Assembly (NCBI GenBank): GCA_019054805.1 | Contig: JAHQIY010000016.1 | Span: 682,001 to 746,000, forward strand | Reading direction: 5' to 3' | Length of the DNA: 64,000 bases | From: Brachionus manjavacas | Taxonomy: Eukaryota > Rotifera > Eurotatoria > Ploima > Brachionidae | Shown: positions 11,886 to 22,831 of the stretch, piece by piece | Layout of the letters: every line of letters starts with the position of its first letter | How positions within the stretch are numbered: position 1 is the first letter of the stretch | Program-made: the position numbers and the translations under genes | The notes under the pieces: generated by a model | Seen by the model: the letters and a program-made list of their open reading frames with translations, nothing else | Database searches by the model: none | What the model was told of the DNA's origin: nothing

Positions 11886-12474
11886 TTAAATATGAAAGTA
11901 TTCGATCAATTTAGACTGTGCGATCGCATCTTCATTTGATTCAACATGGTCATTTGATCTTTTCCCTCTTTTAAGAAAAATATTAAAAAAACAATAAAGG
12001 AGGAAAAAATTTAAATTTACATTTGGTCAAAATCGAATCTTCCATGGCCTGGTAGAGATTCTTGAAACCTTAAGATATAAAAATTTAAGAAAATATTTAA
12101 GCTGCAAAGAAATTGTACATTTTTTTTAGTAGAATTTTGGCCTGAATTTCCATCAATCTAGCATCAACATCGCTTCTTTTGTTTCTGTAGAAAAAATGAT
12201 TAAAATCTAATTAAAATAATAAATAATTAAAGTTTTTACACTCTTGAATGAGTCATTATTTCCAAAATTTTTTGGCTTAAAATAAGCAATTGAAAATGTG
12301 TATTTTAAATTTTTAAATCAATATTTACTCAAGATCTTTCTCGAACTCTCCTAATTCTTCCATGAACACTTGTTTTCTAATTTCTTTGGAGAGCTTTGGG
12401 AAGGCCATTGATCCATTTATTGCAAAAGCTGCCACTAAGACGACTAAAAATGCCAATTGAACTGAAGCTTTCAT
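11886..12474 (-). CDS. Amidated 35-residue neuropeptide precursor, copy A
   Basis: Five exons (12474-12329, 12275-12240, 12184-12119, 12068-12021, 11967-11886) join in frame to 125 residues. Residues 1-24 are a signal peptide (LAFLVVLVAAFA core, likely cut after SMA). A short acidic/helical spacer follows, then the cleavage site NKR at 62-64. The product spans residues 65-99: it begins SDVDARLMEIQAKILLKK and ends SLPGHGRFDFDQI. It is followed by GKR (100-102), where the Gly supplies a C-terminal amide. The last 23 residues are an acidic tail. Every junction is GT..AG, and three of them create the codon that matches copies B and C. Expected role: a secreted hormone or transmitter acting through a GPCR. 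The family is not recognised. The inner KK could be a second cleavage site. Confidence 0.85.
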
Positions 12475-12522
12475 ATTGATAGTTTCGAAATTTTTATTTA
12501 CTTAAATTTTGAAAATCAATCG

Positions 12523-12530
12523 TATTTATA
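12523..12530 (-). promoter_or_regulatory. TATA box of peptide gene copy A
   Basis: TATAAATA on the minus strand lies 49 bases before the ATG of copy A. At normal spacing this would leave a leader of about 20-25 bases. Copies B and C have the same motif about 80 bases before their ATGs. Confidence 0.5.
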
Positions 12531-13576
12531 TTGATTCCTAGCCATTCTGTAAAAGACAACTTTTATTTTGGTGAATATCAAAAACAAACTTTTGTTTTAA
12601 TGCAAATTTAAAATTTGTCTAAATTAAATTTTTATTCTTTTTTGCTTTTAATTAGCCATTCTAAGTGAATATATGAGCTTAAAATCGAGAATAAATTGAA
12701 TACTAAAAATTCGCCTTTTAACTTCTCTCACGAAATATGCGTCACAAATTCCCAATATTGAAGATAAGCATTCACATATAAATGCAAATTCTTACTTACC
12801 ATTACCTACTATAAAACATTCATTTTAATATTCATTTATTTAAATGAAATTTTATTTGAAAATATTGTAGAAGCTGTCTATTATTAGTAAAAAATTTATT
12901 ATACGAATGATTTTTGCTGATTCTTTATATTTATCTTAAAAAGATTATTTGATGCTTTTTTAATTTAAATTAAAGTAGAATAAAATTAATTGGATTTATG
13001 ATTTTTATTTTAAAATCTAAAATTTCATGATAGTTTACAAAATTAAAATACAAAAAATTTCATTTCTTGAAAAAAGCTGGTCAGTTTTCGGATTGATGCA
13101 TGAAAAATATGTTTGATATGTATATATTTATTAATGACATCAACTAATGTAAAAATGTAGCAATAGAATTGATGGTAGAAAAGGGCTCAGATATTCAACA
13201 TGTTAGGTGTCGCAGCATAACTCCTACAATTAATTGAAAGTAAAAATTAAAATTAAAATTAAATTAAAAAAAATTAAATGATTTTTTTTTTAATTTTAGT
13301 ATAAGTAATAAAACATACTACAACACTTTAGGAGCTGGTTAATTTTTTTTTTATAAAGTTAAAAATACGCATTTTAGCATTAAAATTACCAAAAAGAGTG
13401 AGATCATAACTGAATTGTAACATAAATCTTTTAAGGATCTAATATTTTGATTCATTAAAATTCTTTTTAAATAACAAACTTTTTTATTATTTATTAGGGT
13501 TTACAATAATTAACATTATATTTAGTAATTTAATTTTTTTTTCCAAAAATAATTATTTAAAATATGTATATTTTTG
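12531..13576. other. Intergenic gap between peptide genes A and B
   Basis: The stretch is mostly A/T. A strong acceptor near 13225 (minus) opens a very short frame ending SYAATPNMLNI before a stop near 13190. Without an upstream partner I do not call it a gene. Confidence 0.4.
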
Positions 13577-14154
13577 TCATTGACTCTGATTATTTTCCAA
13601 GTCATGAGAATAGCTTGAATCAACCGACCGTTTTCCTCTTAATAAACAAAAAAAATTAAATGATTATTAATAAAAATTAATTGGCCATACAACTCATCAA
13701 AATCAAATCTTCCATAACCTGCATAAAAAATTAAAATTGAATCTTGAAAGATAATAAATAAATATTAATTACCAACTGGCATTTCAGCTAGTCTAAAAAA
13801 AAATTATTTTTATTTAATAAAATTCAATCAAAATAGTCTTACGCTTTGGCTAACAAAATTTTTGCCTGTAACTCTAATAATCTTGCTTCAACATCGTTCC
13901 TTTTTTGTCTAAAAAAAATAAATATTGTACATATAATTTTTTTATTTTACCTATGCGGATCAAAATTAGAAGTCTTTCTTGTGTTGTATTTAACATTCTG
14001 ATTATCTTTATTTGAATTTCTTTTTTTTTAAAATTTAAAAAAAATTTTATTCTTGGATAATTTAAATAAACTACATTTTGAAAGTCGATATACTTTGGAA
14101 AACCATTCCGATCAGAACAACACTGATTATAATTTTTGTCAAAAACAATCTCAT
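13577..14154 (-). CDS. Amidated 35-residue neuropeptide precursor, copy B
   Basis: Six exons (14154-14075, 14019-13951, 13908-13843, 13792-13773, 13718-13691, 13637-13577) give 107 residues. Signal peptide at about 1-23 (LTKIIISVVLIGMVF). The spacer is rich in Asn and Lys, and the site QKR is at 51-53. The product (54-88) begins NDVEARLLELQAKILLAK and ends VGYGRFDFDEL; GKR at 89-91 supplies the amide. The tail is 16 residues. Length and order match copies A and C. Unlike A, the last part of the product is split by an extra intron: its 20- and 28-base exons together equal the 48-base exon of A. The leader intron acceptor (a run of A, then AG) is weak, so the 14019 border is the least certain. 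Confidence 0.83.
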
Positions 14155-14233
14155 TTTTTCCTAACTTCTTCTCTTTTTATTTTGATTTAATTGACAAAAT
14201 TTATGTTTGAGTCCCATGGATTCTTTTTAGCCA

Positions 14234-14240
14234 ATTTATA
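14234..14240 (-). promoter_or_regulatory. TATA-like box of peptide gene copy B
   Basis: TATAAAT on the minus strand lies about 80 bases before the ATG of copy B, in the same relative place as in copy C. Confidence 0.4.
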
Positions 14241-14610
14241 CCTAAATTTCTTAATATAAATTGATAAATATTTGAATTTTTATTTTTAAATTAACTTTTC
14301 TTAATAAACCAACGTCATGTTTTTGTAAAGAATATTTTTGATATTTTCAAATCAATTGGGCGACAAAATCACTCAGTAAATACTAAAAAAGAAGTCACTT
14401 GACTTAAACACAAACTATCACTCTTATTTGTTATAATATTTATTTTGGTATTGATTTTATAAATAATCGAACTTCTTTATTGTTATTCGCCTCTTTAGAA
14501 CTCATGATTATATAAACTTTTTTTTATAAAGACACGATTCTTCTAATTAGTTTTTATTTCGTTACTTCGTAATTATAATTTTTCCAAACTAAATATTGAT
14601 GTAATGGAAT

Positions 14611-14695
14611 TCAACACTTTGCACACATTTTTCTAGCTTCTTCGGACTTGAATATTTGCTTGAATCCATCCAAATCTCTTTTATTTCCCGATTTA
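14611..14695 (-). CDS. Candidate terminal exon of a small secreted peptide
   Basis: A strong acceptor (TTTGTTTTAG) is followed by 27 open codons and a stop: KSGNKRDLDGFKQI then FKSEEARKMCAKC. It has a basic cleavage site (NKR) and two Cys near the end. It lies between peptide genes B and C and is far richer in coding-like sequence than its surroundings. No upstream exon or signal peptide was found in 14700-14940. It could be the remains of another peptide gene, or a real gene with exons I missed. Confidence 0.3.
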
Positions 14696-14943
14696 CTAAA
14701 ACAAACTAAAAACTCTTTCAATCTTTTAGATAATCAAGCTTTCTTTTTTAACTTACAGTCAATTTTTTTTTAATAAAAAATTAGACAATTTAAAAAAGGA
14801 AAACATTTTTTTCAAAATTTTTTTATTAAGAATCATACATTAAACATATATAAAAATATATCTAAGTATAAATTGAAAAACTTTTCATCGGGTTGAATGC
14901 AAGGATATGATAACTTAAATCAGTGCAAACAGTTTATTTGTTT

Positions 14944-15519
14944 TCATGAAGATTCTTCTCCAAACTTTAATGGGTCTATAAACCTTTTTCCTCTTTAAAA
15001 ATAAAATTATTTGGTTTCAGTCAATTATACACAAAAAGAAGTAGATACATTTTTTCAAAATCAAATTGACCATGTCCAGCCGGCATTTGTTGATAAGCTA
15101 AAAAAAATCATTAAAAATTTTCTTGCCACCAAATGACTAGCAGACCTTTGAGAAGATCAATTTTAGCTTGAAGCTCCATTAGTCGAGAATCAATGTCACT
15201 TCGTTTATATCTTTAAAAAAAAATTAATAATTAAATATGTTTTTTCAAATAACACCTTTGATTGTTCAATATAGTGTTTATAATTTCTTCACTTTAAAAA
15301 AATTAGAAATCATTCAAATTTGTATTAAATTTTACTTCAATTTTTTATCAATTCTGTCAATTTCCATTAATAATTCCTGTCGTTTGATATTTTTTTGATC
15401 AACTCTTTTAACAATGTTAAGAAATATTTTATTTGCCATTAAATTAACTTTTACCTATCGATGTATATTGCCATCGAGCATGAAAACATAAAACAAAATA
15501 AAAGAACTTGTTTGAGCAT
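14944..15519 (-). CDS. Amidated 35-residue neuropeptide precursor, copy C
   Basis: Six exons (15519-15455, 15404-15336, 15291-15256, 15210-15146, 15097-15049, 14992-14944) give 110 residues. Signal peptide 1-17 (VLLFCFMFSCSMA). The helical spacer (RQELLMEIDRIDKKLNEEI) resembles that of copy A. The site YKR is at 58-60. The product (61-95) begins SDIDSRLMELQAKIDLLK and ends PAGHGQFDFEKI; GKR at 96-98 supplies the amide. The tail is 12 residues (FIDPLKFGEESS). The 36-base exon before the product has the same length as exon 2 of copy A. The intron inside the product sits one base earlier than in A and B (65+49 against 66+48 bases). Confidence 0.85.
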
Positions 15520-15597
15520 TTTAAACGCTTTTATCTAAAATAAAAACAACATTTTATTTAAATCAGCTTGATTTTGACAATTGAAAATAAAACCTTT

Positions 15598-15605
15598 TAT
15601 TTATA
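15598..15605 (-). promoter_or_regulatory. TATA box of peptide gene copy C
   Basis: TATAAATA on the minus strand lies 79 bases before the ATG of copy C. Separate TATA boxes argue for three separate transcripts rather than one operon. Confidence 0.45.
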
Positions 15606-18564
15606 ATTTTTAATTTCAATATAAAAGCTTTAAATTATAAATATTTTATTTTTAATTGTTTTTTAATTTATGGAGAAGAATTCTAGAGAAAAAAATTGTT
15701 TTTAAATTTCAACTCGATCTAAATTAAAACAAAAATTAAAAAAAAAGTCTATGTTTTTTTGATTTAAAATTCTATAAATTGATTTAACATTTTAGTATTT
15801 TTTTAATCCTGTTTTATTCTGAAATTGTAACATTTAACAAGTATCCATAAATTATTTTATAAAAACTATCAAGTATGCAAAAATTTGAAAAATCATTTAA
15901 AAATAATTTATTTTACTGACTATGTTTATACAAGTTGATGTTATGTTAACTACAAGGTACATGCTCACTGAATTGATTTCACAATTATAAAAACCTAACT
16001 AAAGGCAAATTTGGTATGCTTCTCACAGTTAATTTAAACACTAATTTAAACTCAATTAATTAAAAAAAATAACCTTATTTTTTAAGATTACTTACTACTT
16101 AAACAAAATAAGAATTGTGTGCACGATCTAATCGAATTATTTTATTAGATTAATCGAAGCATTTAATAAACGAATGCTTGTTAAATTTTGATGCATTTTG
16201 CTTTATCAGGAAATAAATTTATTTTTGATTTTTTTTTAATTTATGAGTCTGTTTAAACTTTATTTTTCCCATGTAATTGATTTTTTATGTCTAGATCAAT
16301 TCCTAAGTCTAAAACATGCTGACAAAAGATAAATGCTAAATTTAAATAATTTCTGTGAATATCTTATCTCAAATCTGGAGGAATACTGTATTTTTACTGA
16401 AAATGGAATAATAATGAATCTGGAAAATTCTTTCAAGTGAATTTTTTTTAAAGATCATTTTGCTTTTAACGAAAAAATTTTCCTACAAAATAAAGAAGTT
16501 TATTTTAGCTAAATTTAATTCTTATCACATATAAAGTAAATAAATTTTAAAAATATAAAATTAAATCCATACTTAACAAAATAAATTATACCTTTATATT
16601 AAAAAATTTAAATTAATTCAAATTAATCGATTTTTAAATTAAAAATAGCTTTAAACTTATTAACTTAAAATAAAAATAATTTAAAAAGATATATATATTC
16701 TTAATTTTGATACAGAATCAGATAAAAATTAGATTGATCGGCTTATTCACAGACCTAAAATTTCAACAAGCTTTCAAAATTTTTGAATTTAAAATTAAAA
16801 TTTTTTTAAAGTTGTTTAACAAAATGTTTTGTTCTTATCGTTACATTTGATTAACTTGATGAGCTTTGCATCTAGAAAAAAATATAAAATAAACGATGCA
16901 AATGAATAAGCAAATAAATTTTAATTAAATAATGTATATCGTACAAAATTTAAAATACAGGAATCTATCATCGGAAGAAAATCTTTCCATTAATTAATTT
17001 TATTGGCTTTAAATATTTATTTATAAAAAAATATCAAAAAAGAAAATTTTGCTATTAAATTTCTCAAAAATTGGAGACGCAAATTTTTAAAATAATTAAT
17101 ATTTATTGTTCCGAAAAATAATTAGACAATTAGAATGAATTCTGAGGAGATACAAATAATTAATTAAAAAATGTGTTTGCATTTCTCATTTTTTTCTCCT
17201 TAATTTAATTTATAAAAAATTTCAAAAAATTAAATAAATTCATAAAAAAATAATGATTTTTTCTAAATTGATTTTTTATGAGTAAATAAAGTAAGAAAAA
17301 TGAAACAGAATTATTTAAGCTTCAAAACTGCAAAACATCCAAATACTTTCTTATGATTCGATTTTATAGATCGAATTTGTAATCGGCATTTGTGAAAACC
17401 AAAATATTTGCCAAAGAGACCTATGGTTCTATGCAAATATATTAAATAAATATGATATTAAATATTATTTTGGAAAATGATAGCATCATGGGTCTCATTA
17501 AGTGTAGAAAGGCTCAAAAAATTTTTTTCTCAAATATAAGAATTTTTTTAAACTCATGGCCATGCACTGCTCAGAGATAAAGATATGGTCCGTTTTTTAT
17601 ATTCTAAAAGAAATAAATAACTAGAGTTTTATGAAAAATAGCCCAGCTTTCATTAATTTTTTGTTTTTTTTGCATCAAGTCCCAAAGTCCCGAATAATTT
17701 AAACAAATTTTAAAACAAGAGAAAATTTGGGAAAAATTGAATAAAAATTTTATTTTGCTTTAAATAATTGGTAAAAAAAATACATTTTAATTAAAAAAAA
17801 TAAAAAATATTTAAATTTAAAAACTTTAATTTTATGAAAATAAATATCGAAGATTTTGTAAAAAGTACTATTTAAAAGTTAAATATAAATAATTTTATTT
17901 TTAACAAATATTTTATACTAAGACGTTTTTAAATTAACGCTTAATACATTTTATCTATACTCTGTAAAGGAAACCTCTTTTTAAAAATAAAGTTTCTATT
18001 TGGGTTAAAGAATCTCGCAGTTACAAAGTGATCCAAGACAACAAAAAAATATTTTTACTATTTTTTCTTTTGGTTTATTATGGCTAATACCGTGATTTAT
18101 AAATCAAAAAATTTACAATTAAATGATTTGTTTTTTAATTATTTTCATTTCAGATTAAATTAAAATCAATTTTGTGACCAATTTAAAGCCATGCTATTAA
18201 GTTAAGCCTAATTAATCATACTAAAATTAGGATATAAAAATAAAAACTACAAAAATATTTTTTTTTTAATTTTAGTTTAGAATTTCTGCTTTATTTTCAT
18301 TAAAAATTCGTTTTTAAGTGTTTTATTACATTAACTAATGTTGGTGATAAAACAAAGAATTGAACTGTAATCCCCCTTAAAACTAGGGGTGGAGAACTGG
18401 TCAGGTTTAGGAAATGGTTTGAGGAACTGGTTCGAATTTGAAACCTGTCTTGTTTTATATCGGTTATAACAAAAAAATAAGATTTTTGAAAGTTTAACAA
18501 TTTTAGCTTTATTGATTATAAATTTTTTCAATAAAATGATTATTAAAAATTAAATTATGTTATA
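15606..18564. other. Long AT-rich intergenic gap
   Basis: This is nearly 3 kb of A/T tracts with many stops in all frames. I looked for further copies of the peptide family and found none. Nothing else can be supported. Confidence 0.5.
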
Positions 18565-19290
18565 AAAAGTCAAAAAAATTTTCGTCAAGTCGGGAGAACA
18601 GGCGAAGCGAGCAGTAGCAAGGGCCATGATGGTATCATGCAAAATCAAGAATAAATTTATCTTATTTTCTCGTAAGCTGGTACATTTGCTTTTCAAATCA
18701 TTTGTTAGACCCCATCTCGAGTTTGCAGCGGGCGTTTGGAATCCCTGCCGACGCGGATATGTTGATTTACTTGAGCGAGTCCAGAGGAAATTTGGTTTCT
18801 GAACTTAAGTCAAAGCCATATCTATAAAGAAGAGAGGCTCTTGGTTGGATAACACTCGGAAAAAGACGTAGGCATGGGGATCTAATCCAGCTACAAGTGA
18901 TTCAGCATTGCCATGATCGAGTTGAGCTTAAACATGGCAATTAAACAATCGCTTCAAATGGTTTGGACAGTCCAGCAGAGCGTATAAGAAGTCAAATGAC
19001 AATTGAACGACAGCTTGTAAGAAATTGTGGAGAAATTGTTATTTAAAGCATCAACAATGGTCAATGGCTGTTATAGCAGGGCGTTTACATGCAAATCTGC
19101 TCAGGATTTAGGTCCCTTCAGCATTCTTTTCTACTAATACAACTAACTTAAAGAATTGGATCGAGAACTTGGTTTTTTCAGACTTCCTATATCGCAATTA
19201 TACAGTTTTAAGTACTCTCGCCAAGAACCTTCTGTGTTTTCATCTGTAAAGGAAGGTTTTCGTTAAATTTTAAATTTTACCACTAATAGC
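18565..19290 (+). mobile_element. LINE reverse transcriptase C-terminal fragment, degraded
   Basis: The plus strand reads EQAKRAVARAMMVSCKIKNK, then LLFKSFVRPHLEFAAGVWNP and DLLERVQRKFG. This is the typical thumb region after the reverse transcriptase domain of jockey/CR1/L2-type LINEs. Further on, pieces of the usual tail (HGDLIQL-like, then RSQMTIERQLVRNC) appear in shifted frames, so several frameshifts have accumulated. The fragment fades into A/T-rich DNA after about 19290. It lies downstream of casein kinase 1. Confidence 0.75.
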
Positions 19291-19414
19291 TTATGATCTG
19301 AGCATCTTTGAAAAATAACAAGTGCTTTAGCAAAGTCTAGGAAGAAGATGACAATTTGTTGCCACTTGGTCATTGCATTGGCACGGAATTCTTAAGTTTC
19401 TAACGGATTTGTAG

Positions 19415-19465
19415 TTAAACACAATGAATTACAAATGAATTCATTGTGTAATTCATTGTGTTAAA
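19415..19465. repeat. Short hairpin-forming inverted repeat
   Basis: AACACAATGAATTAC and its complement GTAATTCATTGTGTT flank a centre that is itself palindromic (AATGAATTCATT). The whole can fold into a stem of about 20 base pairs. It sits at the 3' edge of the duplicated casein kinase exon copy. Confidence 0.7.
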
Positions 19466-19690
19466 CTGTTCCTTTCACAGGGATCAAGATGAGCTATCAA
19501 GCAATTTTTAACCACCTGATTCTGTTCGCCATTTGCCTCTTGGCTAGAAATTTTAGCCTTGATTAAATAAATTGATTTCATTCTGATAAAAAAAATAAAT
19601 TGTATGAAATTTTTGAAAAAGTATTTTTGTCCAAACTTTAATTTTGGTTTATAGGAATTATAAATTTGCAAATGTATTTTTAATTAATAA
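19453..19690 (-). pseudogene. Partial duplicate of the last casein kinase 1 exon
   Basis: About 100-150 bases here repeat the start of the last exon of the casein kinase 1 gene and the intron end before it (compare 21620-21790). Shared features are the acceptor region and codons for [10 protein letters not shown] (here [10 protein letters not shown]). The copy has lost a short stretch, then diverges and ends at a stop after NSLTQ. Its acceptor (TTTAATCAAG|GCT) is intact, so use as an alternative last exon cannot be excluded. It is more likely a broken tandem copy. Confidence 0.6.
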
Positions 19691-20059
19691 TATGGGAAAA
19701 ATTTAAAAGCAACAAATATTCGTTTCGAAAATAAAATTAAAAATTCTTTATTCATTTTAGAATTTTTACGCTCAAATAACATCTCAACTAAACAAAAATT
19801 TAATAAATATTTATACAGAAAAAAAATATATTTTAAAAATGAAAAATTATGACAAATTTTTGTTTTAAACTTTTCATTTTTATGCATCGATAAATTTTCG
19901 CATAATAATGTGATATTCACGTTTTTTTCACTTCAATATTTTTCGCTGGATATGAAAATGAGCTGCTGTACACAGTAATCTAAATGAAAGGACGCTTTTT
20001 CTGGGAATTTGTTTGGTTTTAAGAACAGGTCTTTTTTTTTAGTTTTGTTGTTAGTCCTA

Positions 20060-20420
20060 GCACTTAATAAGACATTGCTCTAGTTCGTTGGTGTTTATAT
20101 CTTATTTTCTGGGTTCCCTTTTTTGTTGTAAATGAAGAATGTAACTAGATAATCTGCGAAAAGAAGAGAGTATTCATTATGTTTTTTGATTCTTTTTGGG
20201 ATGTCATTAATATATATACTAAATAAAAGTAGACTAATTACTGAGCCTTGAGGTACACCTGCGGTTATTTGATATTATTCGCTCAGGTGATCATTTACAT
20301 TTACCTTAAATGTCCTAGAGACTAAAAAGGATCTAATCCAGAAAGTCAAGTAATGAGGTGGATTCATCGAAGAAGAGTTTTATCAAGTTAACTATCTTTG
20401 GTATAAGATCCTAATGTGAC
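20060..20420 (-). mobile_element. LINE reverse transcriptase palm fragment, degraded
   Basis: The minus strand reads RTFKVNVNDH, then ITAGVPQGSVISLLLFSIYI, NDIPKRI and YSLLFADYLVTFF. These are the core reverse transcriptase motifs of a non-LTR retrotransposon. The catalytic ADD box has become ADY, and stops interrupt the frame, so it is inactive. It lies in the 3' flank of casein kinase 1, opposite in orientation to the fragment at 18565-19290. Confidence 0.8.
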
Positions 20421-21468
20421 CCACAATGTTTCACTTTTGAATTAATTTTTTATTTTTTATTAAAATATTTTTTAGAACGAAAAAGTTAAGACTTTTTGGT
20501 CTTTAAAGTTCATTTTTTCTAAAACAATCAATTTTTAGCAAAATTTTAATTATATTTTTATGTCAAAAGAAGTCATAAAAACTTTTATATTGAGTGAAAA
20601 TTTTAATTGAAATAAAATTTTTTATTCATATAATTAATTTTCTATTTTTATGTAAAAAAATTTAATTTTGCCTAATAGGCTAAAATCAATAAATATCATA
20701 AAATAACAATCATGTCCCAAAACAGCTGAGTTTTTTTCTGAACTGGACAATTCAATTCCTCTCTGATTCATCTCTTAAAAGTATTTTATTCCCTAAAGGT
20801 ATGTGTGCTCAAATTTTCTAATTCTTTTTTGTTTAAGTCATTTTAATTAAAATTGAATTTTTTAAATTTTTATTTAAATGCTGAATTAATGAATGGTCGA
20901 TGATAAAACACAAAATATTAAATTATTTAATCTTGTTTTATTATGTCTTTAAATCAAACAAATAATAAAAAATTGTATATCTTCCCAGACAAAATGTAAA
21001 AATTCATTAAAAAATTAAATGACCATAATCACATGATAAATGATAAAAATAATACAATGCATGTGTTTGTAAGTCCAGGTACACTTGATCGAACTCTACC
21101 TATTTGGTGAGCATTCCGTGTGTGGAAAATGCTCTCCGATTAGACAAACAAAAAAAAACAAATTTACAAATTTCTAAATTTTACAATTCACATAAAATAT
21201 TGAAATTTTTCTTCATCAAAATAAAGCTGCTAGAAAGAAAGAAAAGACACAAAAAAACAATCAATAAAAAAACAATTTCCCTCATATAAATCGTTATAGG
21301 CCATCTAGAATGGGTCATACGGCGTTAAAAATTTAAGCAAGAAAAATTTCAATATTTCAGCAGGGAAAGAGAAAGTAATGCAAAAAAAGAGAGAAATTTT
21401 TTAATTTTTTTTTTAATCAGACAAAAATTGTCTTATATGAAATTAACTCAGATCGCGGAACAGTGTGC

Positions 21469-22831
21469 TCAAAATTTTCCCGGGTTAACTAGGTTATTAT
21501 TAGTGCTGATTAGATGCTGAGGTGCTATTTGTTGTATGGCCGATCCGGATGAGTTGTTCACCAGCGCTGTTTGCTGGCGAGCTGGGGCCAATGCGGCCGA
21601 ACTCGGCTGACGCTGAGCGGCCGCATTAATCGCCTGATTCTGTTCGCCATTTGCCTCTTGGTTAGACTTGTTCGCATTCGAGCTATTAGCCTTAATTAAA
21701 TAAATTGATTTCAATCTGTTAAAAAATTAGATTGCATTAAATTTTTGAATTTTTTTTTTTCTAATATTTAAAAAAATGTATTTTTAATTTATGAATAAAA
21801 ATGAAAAAAAAATTTTTTTCTACCTCTAATTAAATTAGAAAATTTTTTCTAAATCAAAAATGGAATAAAAAATTAAAAATTTTTTTTTTTCATTTTTGCC
21901 TAAAATTGACAAAAAAAAAAGAAAAAAAAAGAAAAAATGTAATTACAAATTTAAGGTTGTTCCAGTCGAACATAAAGTCGTAGGTGAAGCCTTGACGATG
22001 GAACAAATTTCGGAATAGTTGTCTAAGGTATTGGTAGTCAGGTCGATCGTCAAATCTTAGCGAACGGCAATAGCCGAGATAATTGCAGAATTCGGTGGGA
22101 AAGCCCTTGCACAGCTCTTCGACACTAGTGGCCATTTTTTTCTCGCTTATCCTCTCGTACTTTTGCCGCTTGGTCTGAGCCTTGAGACCCTGCCAGGGCA
22201 GCGAGCCCCGATTGAAGTACATGAACACGTAGCCGAGCGATTCGAGATCGTCTCGGCGGCTTTGCTCTACACCCATGTGCGTGTTGATGGACGCGTAGCG
22301 CGCAGTGCCGGTCAAATTTTTGTTTTCGCGGTACGCGATGTGCTGGTGAGTGCGCGGGTCGCGGAATTTTTTCGCCAAACCAAAGTCAATTATGTACACT
22401 AGGTTGCCTTTTTTGGCCAGACCCATCAGAAAGTTGTCGGGCTTAATGTCCCGGTGAATGAAGTTTTTCGAGTGGATGTATTCAATGCGGCTAATGGTCT
22501 GGTCCGCGAGCAGAAGTACTGTCTTTAGGCTGAATTTGCGCGAGCAAAAGTTGAACAGGTCCTCGAGACTGGGCCCGAGCAGCTCCATTACCATCACATT
22601 GTAGTCGCCCTCGCCTCCGCACCACTTCAGCGCCGGAATGCCCACTCCGCCCTGCAGCAGCCTGTATATCTTGCTCTCTATGTGCAACTGCGGGTGCTTG
22701 GTCTTGGTGCACTCGAGCTTGATGCCCACCTCCTCATTGGTCACTATGTTGTAGCCCAGATAGATGTCGCCGAATGAACCACTGCCGATCTTGCGACCTA
22801 AACGGTACTTTTGACCTACCCGAAGTTCCAT
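21469..22831 (-). CDS. CSNK1: Casein kinase 1 delta/epsilon
   Basis: Two exons (22831-21947 and 21690-21469) give 368 residues. CK1 delta/epsilon is a Ser/Thr kinase acting in Wnt signalling, the circadian clock and vesicle traffic. The first 295 residues are a full kinase domain, starting [20 protein letters not shown]. Lys38 is in [14 protein letters not shown] is the catalytic loop, DFGLAKK the metal-binding motif, and [12 protein letters not shown] the substrate-recognition segment. The domain ends at FDWNNLKF as in CK1 delta. The second exon, taken from the acceptor ATTTAATTAAG|GCT, codes for a Gln/Asn/Ala/Ser-rich tail ending NLVNPGKF. The tail is shorter than in vertebrates (about 120 residues there). 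The kinase exon is strikingly GC-rich compared with its flanks. Confidence 0.93.

Noticed and set aside
18300-18531. Two overlapping minus-strand frames
   Set aside because: A/T-driven frames in repeat-like DNA without splice signals or homology.
19684-19920. Minus-strand frame of 78 codons
   Set aside because: Composition is Phe/Lys/Asn/Ile as expected of A/T-rich noncoding DNA; no supporting signals.
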